From Actinoplanes flavus (GTDB taxonomy: Bacteria; Actinomycetota; Actinomycetes; Mycobacteriales; Micromonosporaceae), in contig NZ_JAGFNS010000020.1 in NCBI RefSeq assembly GCF_017592555.1, positions 44,968 through 108,967 of the forward strand: a DNA stretch of 64,000 bases. Reading direction: 5' to 3'. Positions 42,982 through 51,041 of this stretch are shown in pieces (the stretch's first letter is position 1; every line of letters starts with the position of its first letter). A model generated the notes under the pieces. It ran no database searches. It had not been told where the DNA came from and worked only from the letters and a program-made list of their open reading frames with translations. The position numbers and the translations under genes are program-made.

Positions 42982-44172
42982 ATGACCACCGACCACCTCG
43001 ACCGCTCCGGCTACACGACCCCGCTTGCGGTCCGTGCGCTGTGGCGGCAGGCGCCGGTACGTGAGTTCACCACCGACGCCGGAGAGAGGCGCTGGCTGGT
43101 CACCGGGATGGAGCAGGTTCGGGCCGTGCTGTCGGACCCCCGGTTCAGCCGCGCCGAGGCAGGCCGGCTGGGCGTCACCATCGGCCCGGCGGCGGTCTTC
43201 CGCAAGCCCGGGATCAACGACCTCGACGCCCCCGAGCACACGCGGCTGCGCCGCCTGGTGGCGGGAGCGTTCAGTGCCCGCCGGATCCGCTCCCTACGGC
43301 CGCGCATCCAGGAGATCACCGATGACCTGATCGCGCCCTTGGTCGCCGCGGGACCGCCCGGCGACCTGGCGGCGGCCCTGTGCTATCCGCTGCCGGTCAC
43401 CGTGGTCTGCGAGATCCTCGGCGTCCCGCACGAGGATCGCGAGCGGTTCCGCGGCTGGGCCGACCGGGTGCTGTCCACCAGCGCGTACCCGCCGGAGGAA
43501 GCCCTGAGCGCTCTCACCTCGATGATCGGCTACATGGCCGAGCTCATCGACGCCAAGCGCCGCGATCCCGATGCCAGCCTGCTGCAGGACCTCATCACGG
43601 CCCGGGACGAGCAGGACCGGCTGAGCGAGGACGAGCTGGTGACACTCGGGTGCGGGCTGCTCCTGGCCGGGGGCGAGTCCACGGCGACCATGCTCGGCAA
43701 AGGACTCGTGGCGCTGATGGACCACCCCGATCAGCTCACGGCACTGCGCGCCGATCCGTCGCTCGTGCCGTCCGCCGTGGACGAGGTGCTGCGATACGCG
43801 ACGCTGGGGTTCCGGGCGTACAGCGGGCACATCCGCGCCACCACGGAGGACGTCGAGCTCGGCGGGATGTCCATCCCCGCGCACTCGGTGGTGCACGCCT
43901 GCCTGCCTGCCGCGAATCTCGACCCGGCGGCCTTCCCCGATCCCGACCGGTTCGACATCGCCCGGGACGGTGGCGACCACGTCGCCTTCGGGCACGGCAT
44001 GCACCGCTGCCTGGGAGCCCAGCTCGCCAAGCTGGAGCTGGAGGTGGCGATCGGCAGTGTCGTCGCCGCGTTCCCCGGGCTGCGACTGGCCGTTCCCACC
44101 GAGCAGGTCCCGTACAAGGAGGGGTTCCTCATCGCCGGGCTGCAGGCGCTACCGGTCACCTGGAGGAGTTGA
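42982..44172 (+). CDS. Cytochrome P450 (second of three)
   Basis: 396 residues. Signatures: C-helix DLDAPEHTRLRRLVAGAFS, I-helix LAGGESTATMLGK, ExxR in DEVLRY, heme loop FGHGMHRCLGAQLAKLELE. It is close in style to the third P450 (similar C-terminal ending ALPVTW / ALPVSW), suggesting related substrates or a duplication. It sits between the LuxR gene and a reductase and is likely a scaffold-tailoring oxygenase using the ferredoxin at 59611. Confidence 0.93.
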   Translation: MTTDHLDRSGYTTPLAVRALWRQAPVREFTTDAGERRWLVTGMEQVRAVLSDPRFSRAEAGRLGVTIGPAAVFRKPGINDLDAPEHTRLRRLVAGAFSARRIRSLRPRIQEITDDLIAPLVAAGPPGDLAAALCYPLPVTVVCEILGVPHEDRERFRGWADRVLSTSAYPPEEALSALTSMIGYMAELIDAKRRDPDASLLQDLITARDEQDRLSEDELVTLGCGLLLAGGESTATMLGKGLVALMDHPDQLTALRADPSLVPSAVDEVLRYATLGFRAYSGHIRATTEDVELGGMSIPAHSVVHACLPAANLDPAAFPDPDRFDIARDGGDHVAFGHGMHRCLGAQLAKLELEVAIGSVVAAFPGLRLAVPTEQVPYKEGFLIAGLQALPVTWRS

Positions 44173-44174
44173 TC

Positions 44175-45164
44175 ATGAGAGTTCTGGTGCTGGGCGGAAC
44201 CCACTACGTGGGACGCACCATCGTCGAGGAGGCCCTGAGGCGCGGCGACGAGGTGACCATCCTCAACCGCGGCCTCAGCGGGACCGTGGCCGGGGACGTC
44301 ACCCGCCTGACCGCCGACCGCACCGATCCCCGGGCGTTGCGCGACGCGATCGGTGACCGGGAATGGGACGCGGTCCTCGATACGTGGATGGGTGCGCCAC
44401 GGGTCACTCGCGACACGTGCGCGTTGCTGCGCGGGCGTACCCGGCATTTCGGGTTCGTCTCCAGCTGGTCGGTGTACCAGCGACCGCTGCCGTCCGGCGC
44501 CGACGAGAGCGCCGAGGTGGTCGCCGGCGATCCGGACGACGAGTCCGGCGACTTCTATCCGGTGGCCAAACGGGGCAGCGAGATCGCGGTGCTGGAGGCG
44601 TTCGGGGAGCGCGCGCTGATCGCCCGGGCCGGGCCGACGCTGGGCCCGTACGACGACATCGGGTCGATCACGTGGTGGCTGCGGCGCATCGGGCAGGGCG
44701 GGCGGATCCTGGTCCCCGGTTCGCCGGAGTACCCGCTGCGATACATCGACGCCCGCGATCTCGCGATCTGGATGCTCGGCGCCGCGGACCGGCACCTCGG
44801 CGGCACGTTCACCGTCGCGGGCCCGCTCGGGATCCACACCATGGGCGAATTCCTGACCACGATGCGCCGGGTGACCGGATCCGACGCGGAACTGGTGTGG
44901 GTCCCCGACGACGCCGCCACCGCCGCGGGCCTGCGCCCCTACCTCGACGTGCCGCTGTGGTTCCCGGCATCCATCCGGGACGGCATGTTCGACGTCGACG
45001 TCTCCGCCGCCCACCGCGCCGGCCTCGACACCCGCCGGCCGCTGCACAGCACGCTCGCCGACACCTGGTCGTGGCTGCGCAGCGAGGGGGAGCCGCCGTG
45101 GCAGGACACCCGGCGGTGGCTCGACCCCGCCGCCGTGCAGCGGGCCCTGGCCGAGGTCAGCTGA
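44175..45164 (+). CDS. NAD(P)-dependent SDR epimerase/reductase
   Basis: 329 residues from the ATG at 44175, two bases after the P450 stop. It is an extended-type SDR: cofactor motif GGTHYVGRTIVEEAL, Tyr/Lys pair in FYPVAKRG, and a C-terminal part with YIDARDLAIWML and TFTVAGP. It resembles the large actinobacterial isoflavone-reductase/CSP41-like group more than classic sugar 4-ketoreductases, so the substrate could be a sugar or the aglycone. As the cluster also has an RmlD-like reductase, this one may act on a second sugar or on a keto group of the scaffold. Confidence 0.85.
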   Translation: MRVLVLGGTHYVGRTIVEEALRRGDEVTILNRGLSGTVAGDVTRLTADRTDPRALRDAIGDREWDAVLDTWMGAPRVTRDTCALLRGRTRHFGFVSSWSVYQRPLPSGADESAEVVAGDPDDESGDFYPVAKRGSEIAVLEAFGERALIARAGPTLGPYDDIGSITWWLRRIGQGGRILVPGSPEYPLRYIDARDLAIWMLGAADRHLGGTFTVAGPLGIHTMGEFLTTMRRVTGSDAELVWVPDDAATAAGLRPYLDVPLWFPASIRDGMFDVDVSAAHRAGLDTRRPLHSTLADTWSWLRSEGEPPWQDTRRWLDPAAVQRALAEVS

Positions 45165-45215
45165 GCCGGCGGCCGGCCACCACCCGTGTGCTCCCCACCG
45201 AGAGAGGACAGTGCG

Positions 45216-46385
45216 ATGCGCATCCTTTTCATGCCGTTCTCGGCACCGTCGCACTACATGCCGATGGTGCCGCTGATCTGGGCCTTCCGCGCCGCGGGTC
45301 ACCACACCCGCGTGGTCGGGCAACCCGCGATCGAGTCCGCCGTCGTCCGATCGGGCACCCCGATCGTCACGGTCGCCGCATCGTTCGACGTGCAGGCCGC
45401 GGCGCAGCGCAACCGCGGGCTCCTGAACAACCCGGACAGCGACCCGATGGCGATGTTCCGGGCCATGACCGAGGTCCACACCGCGCTCGCCCGGGCGGTC
45501 GCGGCCGACACCGTCCCGCTCTGCCGTGACTGGCGCCCCGACCTCGTCGTGGGCGATCCGTTGATGCTGGCCGCGCCGATCGTCGCCGGCCACGCGGGGG
45601 TACCCCTGGTGAAGCATCTGTGGGGACCGGACATCATGCGGACGTTCGGCTACCCCGGCGCCGGTCAACCGGTCGACGAGTGGCCCGATGCGCTGCGCGA
45701 CCTGCATGCCGAGTACGGGCTCGATCCGCAACCGGAGAGCGGCGCCGGCTCCGTCGATCCCTGCCCACCCCGTCTGCGAACCGCCGAGAGCCCGTCGCGG
45801 ATCCCGATCCGGTTCACCCCGTACAACGGTACGAACGTCGTCCCGCCGGATCTCCTGGCTCCCCCGAAGAGACGGCGGGTCCTGGTCACCTGGGGAACCA
45901 TGCTGATCCGCCGGGAGGGTACCGGGAGTTTTCCCATCGCCGACGTGGTGAGCGCTCTGGAGGACTTCGATGTGGAGATCGTCCTGGCGGTGACCGGCCG
46001 CGACCGCGAACTGACGCGCGACCTGCCCGCCACCGTCCGGGTCGCCGAACAGATCCCGCTCGACGCGATCCTGCCCACCTGCGACGCGATCGTCCACCAC
46101 GGCGGTAGCGGCACCCTGTTGACCGCCGCCTGTCACGGTGTTCCGCAGGTCGCCATCACCGCGACGCCCGACGTGATGGCGTATTGCGGCCCGATGGCCG
46201 CCGCCGGAGCCGGTTTCGAGATCCCCGTCGCCGCCGCCACCGCGGAGCGGGTGACGTCGGCGATCTCCGAGGTGCTCACGAATGAGCGGATCCGCAGCGC
46301 CGCGGACCGCCTGCGCGACGACATGGCGGCGATGCCGGCGCCCTCCGAGGTGGTCGCACGATTGAGCGGGCCGGCACGACGGTGA
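45216..46385 (+). CDS. GT1-family antibiotic glycosyltransferase A
   Basis: 389 residues from the ATG at 45216; MRILFMPFSAPSHYMPMVPLIWAFRAAGH is the standard start. GT-B fold with the C-terminal donor site VHHGGSGTLLTAACHGVPQ. It transfers a deoxysugar from its dTDP donor to the aglycone or to a first sugar. About 45 percent identical by eye to glycosyltransferase B at 49667 in the first 60 residues, so probably a duplicated pair adding two sugars. It is the last gene of the ispH operon. Confidence 0.94.
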   Translation: MRILFMPFSAPSHYMPMVPLIWAFRAAGHHTRVVGQPAIESAVVRSGTPIVTVAASFDVQAAAQRNRGLLNNPDSDPMAMFRAMTEVHTALARAVAADTVPLCRDWRPDLVVGDPLMLAAPIVAGHAGVPLVKHLWGPDIMRTFGYPGAGQPVDEWPDALRDLHAEYGLDPQPESGAGSVDPCPPRLRTAESPSRIPIRFTPYNGTNVVPPDLLAPPKRRRVLVTWGTMLIRREGTGSFPIADVVSALEDFDVEIVLAVTGRDRELTRDLPATVRVAEQIPLDAILPTCDAIVHHGGSGTLLTAACHGVPQVAITATPDVMAYCGPMAAAGAGFEIPVAAATAERVTSAISEVLTNERIRSAADRLRDDMAAMPAPSEVVARLSGPARR

Positions 46386-46390
46386 CCTAC

Positions 46391-46410
46391 GGACGACGGG
46401 CCCGTCGTCC
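46391..46410. terminator. Perfect palindromic hairpin after glycosyltransferase A
   Basis: GGACGACGGGCCCGTCGTCC followed by TTTCG, directly after the glycosyltransferase stop. A compact intrinsic terminator. Confidence 0.7.
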
Positions 46411-46418
46411 TTTCGCCA

Positions 46419-46490
46419 CGATCGAGACGTGACCTCCCCGCCGCATGGAACCGGATCCCGGTACGCGGTAGGGAGGTCACGTCTCGATCG
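46419..46490. terminator. Long hairpin between convergent operons
   Basis: Two 20-bp perfect arms, CGATCGAGACGTGACCTCCC (46419-46438) and its complement (46471-46490), with a 32-base loop that can itself pair (CCGC / GCGG). It lies between convergent units and can end transcription both ways. The arm length is well above that of usual terminators. Confidence 0.65.
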
Positions 46491-46538
46491 GCGCCACCCA
46501 GCGGTCGCGCCCCGGGCGGGAGACAGCCCGGCCAGTGA

Positions 46539-47459
46539 TCAATCCGCGGGAAGCAGCGCCGTCGGCCCCGCCACGCCGGCGCGCCTCATCTGGTCCCGCA
46601 TCGTCACCAGGACGTCCTCGACCCGGGAGAACCGGATCCCGAGCACCCGTTCGGCATGCGCGTTCGCGATGTTGAGGTGACGCGGGTAGGGCCGGCCGGC
46701 CGTACGCGCGTAGTCCGCGAAACGGAGAGCGGAGACCCGGCTGCTGTCGAGATCGAACACCCGAGCCACCAGCAGGGTGAGGTCGTAGGGCGAGAGACTG
46801 GTACCACCCGCACACTGGAAGAGGCCGTCCGGGGGCCTCAGCTCCGCGACCCGGTCGATCGCCGCGACGAACTCGTCGGTGAAGGTCGGACTGACCAGGG
46901 TGTCGCAGAACATCGGTGGTGTCCGCCCGGTGACGAGCCCTCGGATGATCTTCCGGACCAGGTCCTCACGGCGACGGTACCGGGCCCGGAAGGGAAACGA
47001 GAGCCGGAGGATGGAGAATCGGCACCCGGATTCCCGGACCTCGCCTTCGGCCCAGTATTTCGTCCGGCCGTACCAATCTCGCGGATCGGGACGATCGGAC
47101 TCCCGGTACGGCTCCTTCTCGTCGCCGCTGAAAACGTAATCGGTCGACACGTGGATCAGGTATTTGCCGTTCTCGCGGCACGCCCGCGCCAGATTCCGCG
47201 TGCCCTCGACGTTCACACGGTAACAAGGACCACCGCGATCACCGGTCTGCACGTGAGCCGCGTCGAGATCGGTGTACGCGGCGAAATGGACGACGACGTC
47301 GGCCGGCGTCCGCGCGACCGCACGGTGCACAGCGGATGCGTCGGTCACATCGCAGTCCAGTGCTTCCCATCGGTGCGCGCCGCCCAGTTCCACGGCGCGG
47401 TCTCCGACCATTCCCCGCAGTCCGGTGCCGGCCCGCGGCCACGCCTGTTCCGTACCCAT
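46539..47459 (-). CDS. dTDP-4-keto-6-deoxyhexose reductase, RmlD-like
   Basis: 306 residues from the ATG at 47459, which has AGGGAG upstream; the longer frame is not conserved in style. TGLRGMVG provides the TGxxGxxG cofactor motif near the start. Then DCDVTDASAVHRAV, VVVHFAAYTDLDAAH, STDYVFSGDE, and the catalytic Tyr/Lys in WYGRTKYWAE. It reduces the 4-keto group late in deoxysugar synthesis and so fixes the C-4 stereochemistry. It is co-directional with the sugar methyltransferase gene 133 bases upstream. Confidence 0.88.
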   Translation of the reverse strand: MGTEQAWPRAGTGLRGMVGDRAVELGGAHRWEALDCDVTDASAVHRAVARTPADVVVHFAAYTDLDAAHVQTGDRGGPCYRVNVEGTRNLARACRENGKYLIHVSTDYVFSGDEKEPYRESDRPDPRDWYGRTKYWAEGEVRESGCRFSILRLSFPFRARYRRREDLVRKIIRGLVTGRTPPMFCDTLVSPTFTDEFVAAIDRVAELRPPDGLFQCAGGTSLSPYDLTLLVARVFDLDSSRVSALRFADYARTAGRPYPRHLNIANAHAERVLGIRFSRVEDVLVTMRDQMRRAGVAGPTALLPAD

Positions 47460-47592
47460 CGATCTCCCTGTCACCGCACCGGCATGGAAGCGAGGAGCGA
47501 CGGTGCCCCCGGCCCGGCGCTCGGCCGGGCGCAGGGACACCGCGGCCCGCATCGCCTCCACCGTGTCGTCCAACCGGCTGGGCGTACCGCGC

Positions 47593-48498
47593 TCAGACCC
47601 TCTTCTTGTAGAGGGCGTTCCAGAAGTAGCTCCAGGGGACGGCCGGCCCGTCGCTGACGCACTCCCAGTCGTCCGCCGGGCGGTAGCCGTCGATGAAGGC
47701 CGGCGCCGCGGCCCGCACAGCCTCACTGTCGTGGATGTCCACGAGTTGCCGGAGCGGCCCGTTCTCGAGCGCCATCTCTACGGCTTCGCGGCCCTGGTGG
47801 TAGCCGTCCAGGGTTTCGTCGACGTACTTGCCCACCGGGTTCTTGACGTAGAACGCCGTGCACGACTCGTCGATGAGTTCGAGATAGGCGCGCACCGTGT
47901 CCGGGCTCATCTCGGTCATCGAGTGGACATTGATGCACAGGTCGAACCGGTCGGACGGGAAGAGGTCGTCCACCTCGTCGACCGCCACGAACTCGATCTT
48001 GTCGAACCGGGCCTCGTCCAGCACCTCACGAAGGTACGCCCGGCTCACCTGGAGGGTGTTCCGCAGATCGACGATGCGGTAGCCGGCGAGGTCGTAGTTG
48101 GACAGGATCATGTGGCAGGTGCGGCCGTAGCCGGCGCCGATCTCCATCACCCGGGCACCGGTCAGGTCGATCTCCCGGTCGATGAGGCCGACCTCGAACG
48201 CCGCCTGCACGTAGTCCAGGCACAACGGCTCACCCTGGCAGCGGACCGTGATCGGGTTGCCGACCTCCCGGTTGGGCGTTCGCCTGATCCGTGCCCAGTC
48301 GTCGGCACTCAGTTCCATACCGAGGTGATAGGTCAGCGCCTTCAGATACCGCACGCCGTTCGTCGACGGATCCCACAGAGCCAGTTTGAAGTTCCGGCCG
48401 TCGGATTTGAGATTGTCCAGATCGACCGCCGCATCCTCGGTGATCCAATGGTCCTGGATCCTCTCCCATTGCCGACTGGCTTGAAATCTGTGGCCCAT
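47593..48498 (-). CDS. Putative sugar O-methyltransferase, NanM type
   Basis: 301 residues from the ATG at 48498 with GGAGCG upstream. A SAM-binding motif is visible as VMEIGAGYGRTCHMILS (about residue 140), followed by VDLRNTLQVSRAYL and FDLCINVHSMTEM. The overall pattern, including the N-terminal ERIQDHWI region, matches the family I remember as putative sugar O-methyltransferases, with NanM of nanchangmycin as type member. It likely methylates a hydroxyl of the deoxysugar. Cluster motif copy 3 lies 83 bases upstream. Confidence 0.82.
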   Translation of the reverse strand: MGHRFQASRQWERIQDHWITEDAAVDLDNLKSDGRNFKLALWDPSTNGVRYLKALTYHLGMELSADDWARIRRTPNREVGNPITVRCQGEPLCLDYVQAAFEVGLIDREIDLTGARVMEIGAGYGRTCHMILSNYDLAGYRIVDLRNTLQVSRAYLREVLDEARFDKIEFVAVDEVDDLFPSDRFDLCINVHSMTEMSPDTVRAYLELIDESCTAFYVKNPVGKYVDETLDGYHQGREAVEMALENGPLRQLVDIHDSEAVRAAAPAFIDGYRPADDWECVSDGPAVPWSYFWNALYKKRV

Positions 48499-48581
48499 TT
48501 CGCTCCGCTCTCGTAAGAATTTCCGCACCGGACGCGGTGTCCGGAATGGGCTGAAATTAGCACTCACCGAAACGGCATCGG

Positions 48582-48600
48582 AACCCGTTCAAATAGGGGT
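48582..48600. promoter_or_regulatory. Cluster motif copy 3
   Basis: AACCCGTTCAAATAGGGGT aligns with copy 2 at 16 of 19 positions. It lies upstream of the leftward sugar methyltransferase-reductase unit and partly in the end of the truncated adenylation gene. Confidence 0.62.
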
Positions 48601-49638
48601 GGGCGAATCGACGGCGCTGTGTCCCAGGGTGCGCACATGGGCACGGGGTACGGGATCACCGGCGTTCATCCACTCCCGGACCGAGGTGAGGTCCCCCGGG
48701 TCCGGGTCAGCCGTCGCCACGGCGGCATGCAGTCCCGGAAGAGCGTGAATCGTGGTCGGCCGGAAATTTCGAGCCGCCCTGATGACGCCGTCAGCACTCC
48801 GGTTCGAGATGGAGATGAGGGTGACCCCGGCCAGAAGCGCATAGAACGTGAACACCATCGCGCACGGATGAGATTGCGGGACCGCCGACAGCACGGACGA
48901 ATCCGGGAGCTCGCGACGGTCGGCGAGCAGGAGGCGAGCACCGGCCACGCTCCGACGATGGGTCCAGACGACGAGCTCGGGAACCCCGGTGTCTCCCGGG
49001 CCGTGGCAGAGCGCGACGGGATCGTCGTCGTGATGCCGGTACAGGGCACTCCCGGGAAGGGGCGGCGCCGTGATGGGACCGACCGATTCACGGGTGTGGA
49101 ACCAGGTCACGCTCGGCACCCGGCGGATGGCGTCGCTCAGCATCGAGAAGTGCGCGATATCGGTGTAGATCCCCACCGGCGCGCTGCGTTCCATCAGCGC
49201 GATGGCGTGTTCCGGCGGGAGCGTTCCGTCGATGAGCACCGGTACGGCGCCGATCTGCGCCAGGGCGGTGAGATGGATCTGATTCTCGAAGGAGTCGGTG
49301 ATGTGGACGGCGACCCGGTCCCCGGGCCGCACCCGTGCCGCGTGATACCAGGACGACCATGCCGTGGCCAGTTTGTTGAGGTCGGCCACGCTGAACTGCG
49401 ACCTCATGGCACCGAGTTCGTCGGGGATCGGCCGGTCCGTGAAGACCGTGGGGCGACGTGGTGTCACGCTCGCGTCCAGCGCCGCGCGCCAGGCGTTGCC
49501 ACCACCGAAGTCGATCTGAGTCAGTTTCCTCCGCTCGTCGACGCGGAGCGGATCACCACGTGAAGCCATCAACGTCACCCACCTTGCCGAGAGTGCATCC
49601 GGACCGAATAGCGTCGTGAGGCTGCCGAGGTTCACCAC
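48589..49638 (-). CDS. Truncated adenylate-forming-enzyme homologue
   Basis: 349 residues against about 500-550 for complete enzymes. It covers the N-terminal ANL domain (FSVADLNKLATAWSSWYHAARVRPGDRVAVHI ..., LTALAQIGAVPVLIDGTLPPEHAIALM) and stops before the YGxTE, TGD and hinge motifs; the C-terminal Lys subdomain is missing. The phosphate loop reads CHGPGDTGVPELVVWTHR, so the conserved Lys of TGxPK is Glu. It is therefore unlikely to adenylate. It could be a decaying gene or a non-catalytic acyl-binding protein. It lies 28 bases after glycosyltransferase B on the same strand. Confidence 0.75.
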   Translation of the reverse strand: MVNLGSLTTLFGPDALSARWVTLMASRGDPLRVDERRKLTQIDFGGGNAWRAALDASVTPRRPTVFTDRPIPDELGAMRSQFSVADLNKLATAWSSWYHAARVRPGDRVAVHITDSFENQIHLTALAQIGAVPVLIDGTLPPEHAIALMERSAPVGIYTDIAHFSMLSDAIRRVPSVTWFHTRESVGPITAPPLPGSALYRHHDDDPVALCHGPGDTGVPELVVWTHRRSVAGARLLLADRRELPDSSVLSAVPQSHPCAMVFTFYALLAGVTLISISNRSADGVIRAARNFRPTTIHALPGLHAAVATADPDPGDLTSVREWMNAGDPVPRAHVRTLGHSAVDSPTPI

Positions 49639-49666
49639 GGCCGGAGGATCCCGTCCTTGGCCGGTG

Positions 49667-50869
49667 CTACGCGGCGTCCCCGGCCGCGAGCGCGGTCACC
49701 TGGGCGGCCACCTCGGCGGGAGACGGCTGAGCGACGACCTCGGCGCGCAGTGCGCGCGCGGCGTCCCTGATCCGGTCGCTGGTCAGCACCGTCGTGACGG
49801 CGTCGGCCAGCGTGTCGGCGGTGGCGGTCCGCCGGTCGAGGGCGATCGCCGCTCCCGCGGCGGCCAGGCGATCGGAGCAGGTCTGGGTGTCCAGAGTGAC
49901 CGCCAGGGTCACCTGCGGGACGCCGTAGTACGCGGCGGTCATGATCGAGCCGGCTCCGCCGTGGTGGACGACCGCGTCACAGGACGGCATGATCGCGTTC
50001 AGCGGGACATTCTCCACCACGGTGACGTCCGGCGGCAGGTCCCGCGTCCACTGACGATCCGCGCCGATCACCGCGAGGATCACCTCGGCGTCGTGGCTCT
50101 GCAGCGCCTTGACGACGTCGAGGACCGGGAAGGTGTCGACCCCTTCCCGGATGGCCAGCATCGAACCCCAGGTGACCAGGACCCGGGGCCGCCCCCCGCG
50201 CGGCGGAGCCAGCACCGAACGCGGCACGACACCGCTGCCGTTGTAGGGAACGAACCGCACGGGAAGCCGCGCCGGAGTCGTCGCGATCTGCATGCTCGCC
50301 GGCCACGAGTCGACCGTCGCCACGGCGATCTCGCGCGCCGGCTCACAGCCATGCCGCGCGTAGAGCTCGCGCAGCGGCTCGGGCCAGTCCTCCGGCGCCG
50401 ATCCGCATCCCGGGTACAGGTGCTGTGCGGAGGCGCGAAGGTAGTCCGGGCCCCAGAGGTGGTGGACGACCGGGGCGCCCACCGCCGCGGCGGCCAGTGG
50501 CGCCGCGAGCACGATCGGGTCGGCGACGACGAGGTCCGGCCGCCAGTCCCGGGCGAGGTCGACGATCTCGGGTGCGGCCTCCTCGGCGAAACGGATCTGG
50601 GCCCTCATCATCGCCTGGTGCAGCGGGCCCGCCGGGCCACTCGGTGTGCTCCCGAGCGTGCCCTCGGAGCGCAGCCTCGCGAGTTCGGCGACCGTGTCGA
50701 ACGACTCGGCGAAGGTGACCATCGAAGTCCCGGAGCGCACGACGAGCGGATCCCCCCACGGCTGCGCGACCACACAGATCTCGTGCCCGGCGGCCCGGCA
50801 GGCCCAGATGAGCGGCACCATCGGGAAGTAGTGCGACGGCGTGGAAGCCGGAACAAACAGGACGCGCAT
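49667..50869 (-). CDS. GT1-family antibiotic glycosyltransferase B
   Basis: 400 residues. GT-B fold, MRVLFVPASTPSHYFPMVPLIWACRAAGHE at the start and donor-site motif VHHGGAGSIMTAAYYGVPQ near the end. It shares HHLWGPDYLRA and VRFVPYNGSGVVP elements with glycosyltransferase A (KHLWGPDIMRT, IRFTPYNGTNVVP), so the two are paralogues, likely adding two deoxysugars in turn. It is divergent from the hydrolase-MoxR operon, with cluster motif copy 4 between. Confidence 0.94.
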   Translation of the reverse strand: MRVLFVPASTPSHYFPMVPLIWACRAAGHEICVVAQPWGDPLVVRSGTSMVTFAESFDTVAELARLRSEGTLGSTPSGPAGPLHQAMMRAQIRFAEEAAPEIVDLARDWRPDLVVADPIVLAAPLAAAAVGAPVVHHLWGPDYLRASAQHLYPGCGSAPEDWPEPLRELYARHGCEPAREIAVATVDSWPASMQIATTPARLPVRFVPYNGSGVVPRSVLAPPRGGRPRVLVTWGSMLAIREGVDTFPVLDVVKALQSHDAEVILAVIGADRQWTRDLPPDVTVVENVPLNAIMPSCDAVVHHGGAGSIMTAAYYGVPQVTLAVTLDTQTCSDRLAAAGAAIALDRRTATADTLADAVTTVLTSDRIRDAARALRAEVVAQPSPAEVAAQVTALAAGDAA

Positions 50870-50940
50870 CCGTTACCCACCATTCTCGCCAGCGGACGTG
50901 ACCGCAGAAGCCACGCTGCCGCTCGCGCGCGAGCGGGACA

Positions 50941-50959
50941 ATCCCCGGCTGATCGGGGT
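50941..50959. promoter_or_regulatory. Cluster motif copy 4
   Basis: ATCCCCGGCTGATCGGGGT; its reverse complement ACCCCGATCAGCCGGGGAT aligns with copy 1 at 15 of 19 positions. It lies between glycosyltransferase B (left) and the hydrolase-MoxR operon (right) and could serve both. Confidence 0.6.
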
Positions 50960-51041
50960 ACCGGGCCACCCGTGTCTGTGTTACCGGAGCGGCCTGAACA
51001 GGGATATTGACGAGTGGGCATCAGCCCTCTACGGTGGGCGG

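Noticed and set aside
43380..44174. Upstream part of a 594-codon frame leading into the SDR gene
   Set aside because: Alternative frame of the second P450 gene; the SDR begins at 44175.
50841..51041. Longer N-terminus for the alpha/beta hydrolase
   Set aside because: Would bury the signal peptide and run over promoter motif copy 4 and the divergent glycosyltransferase start.
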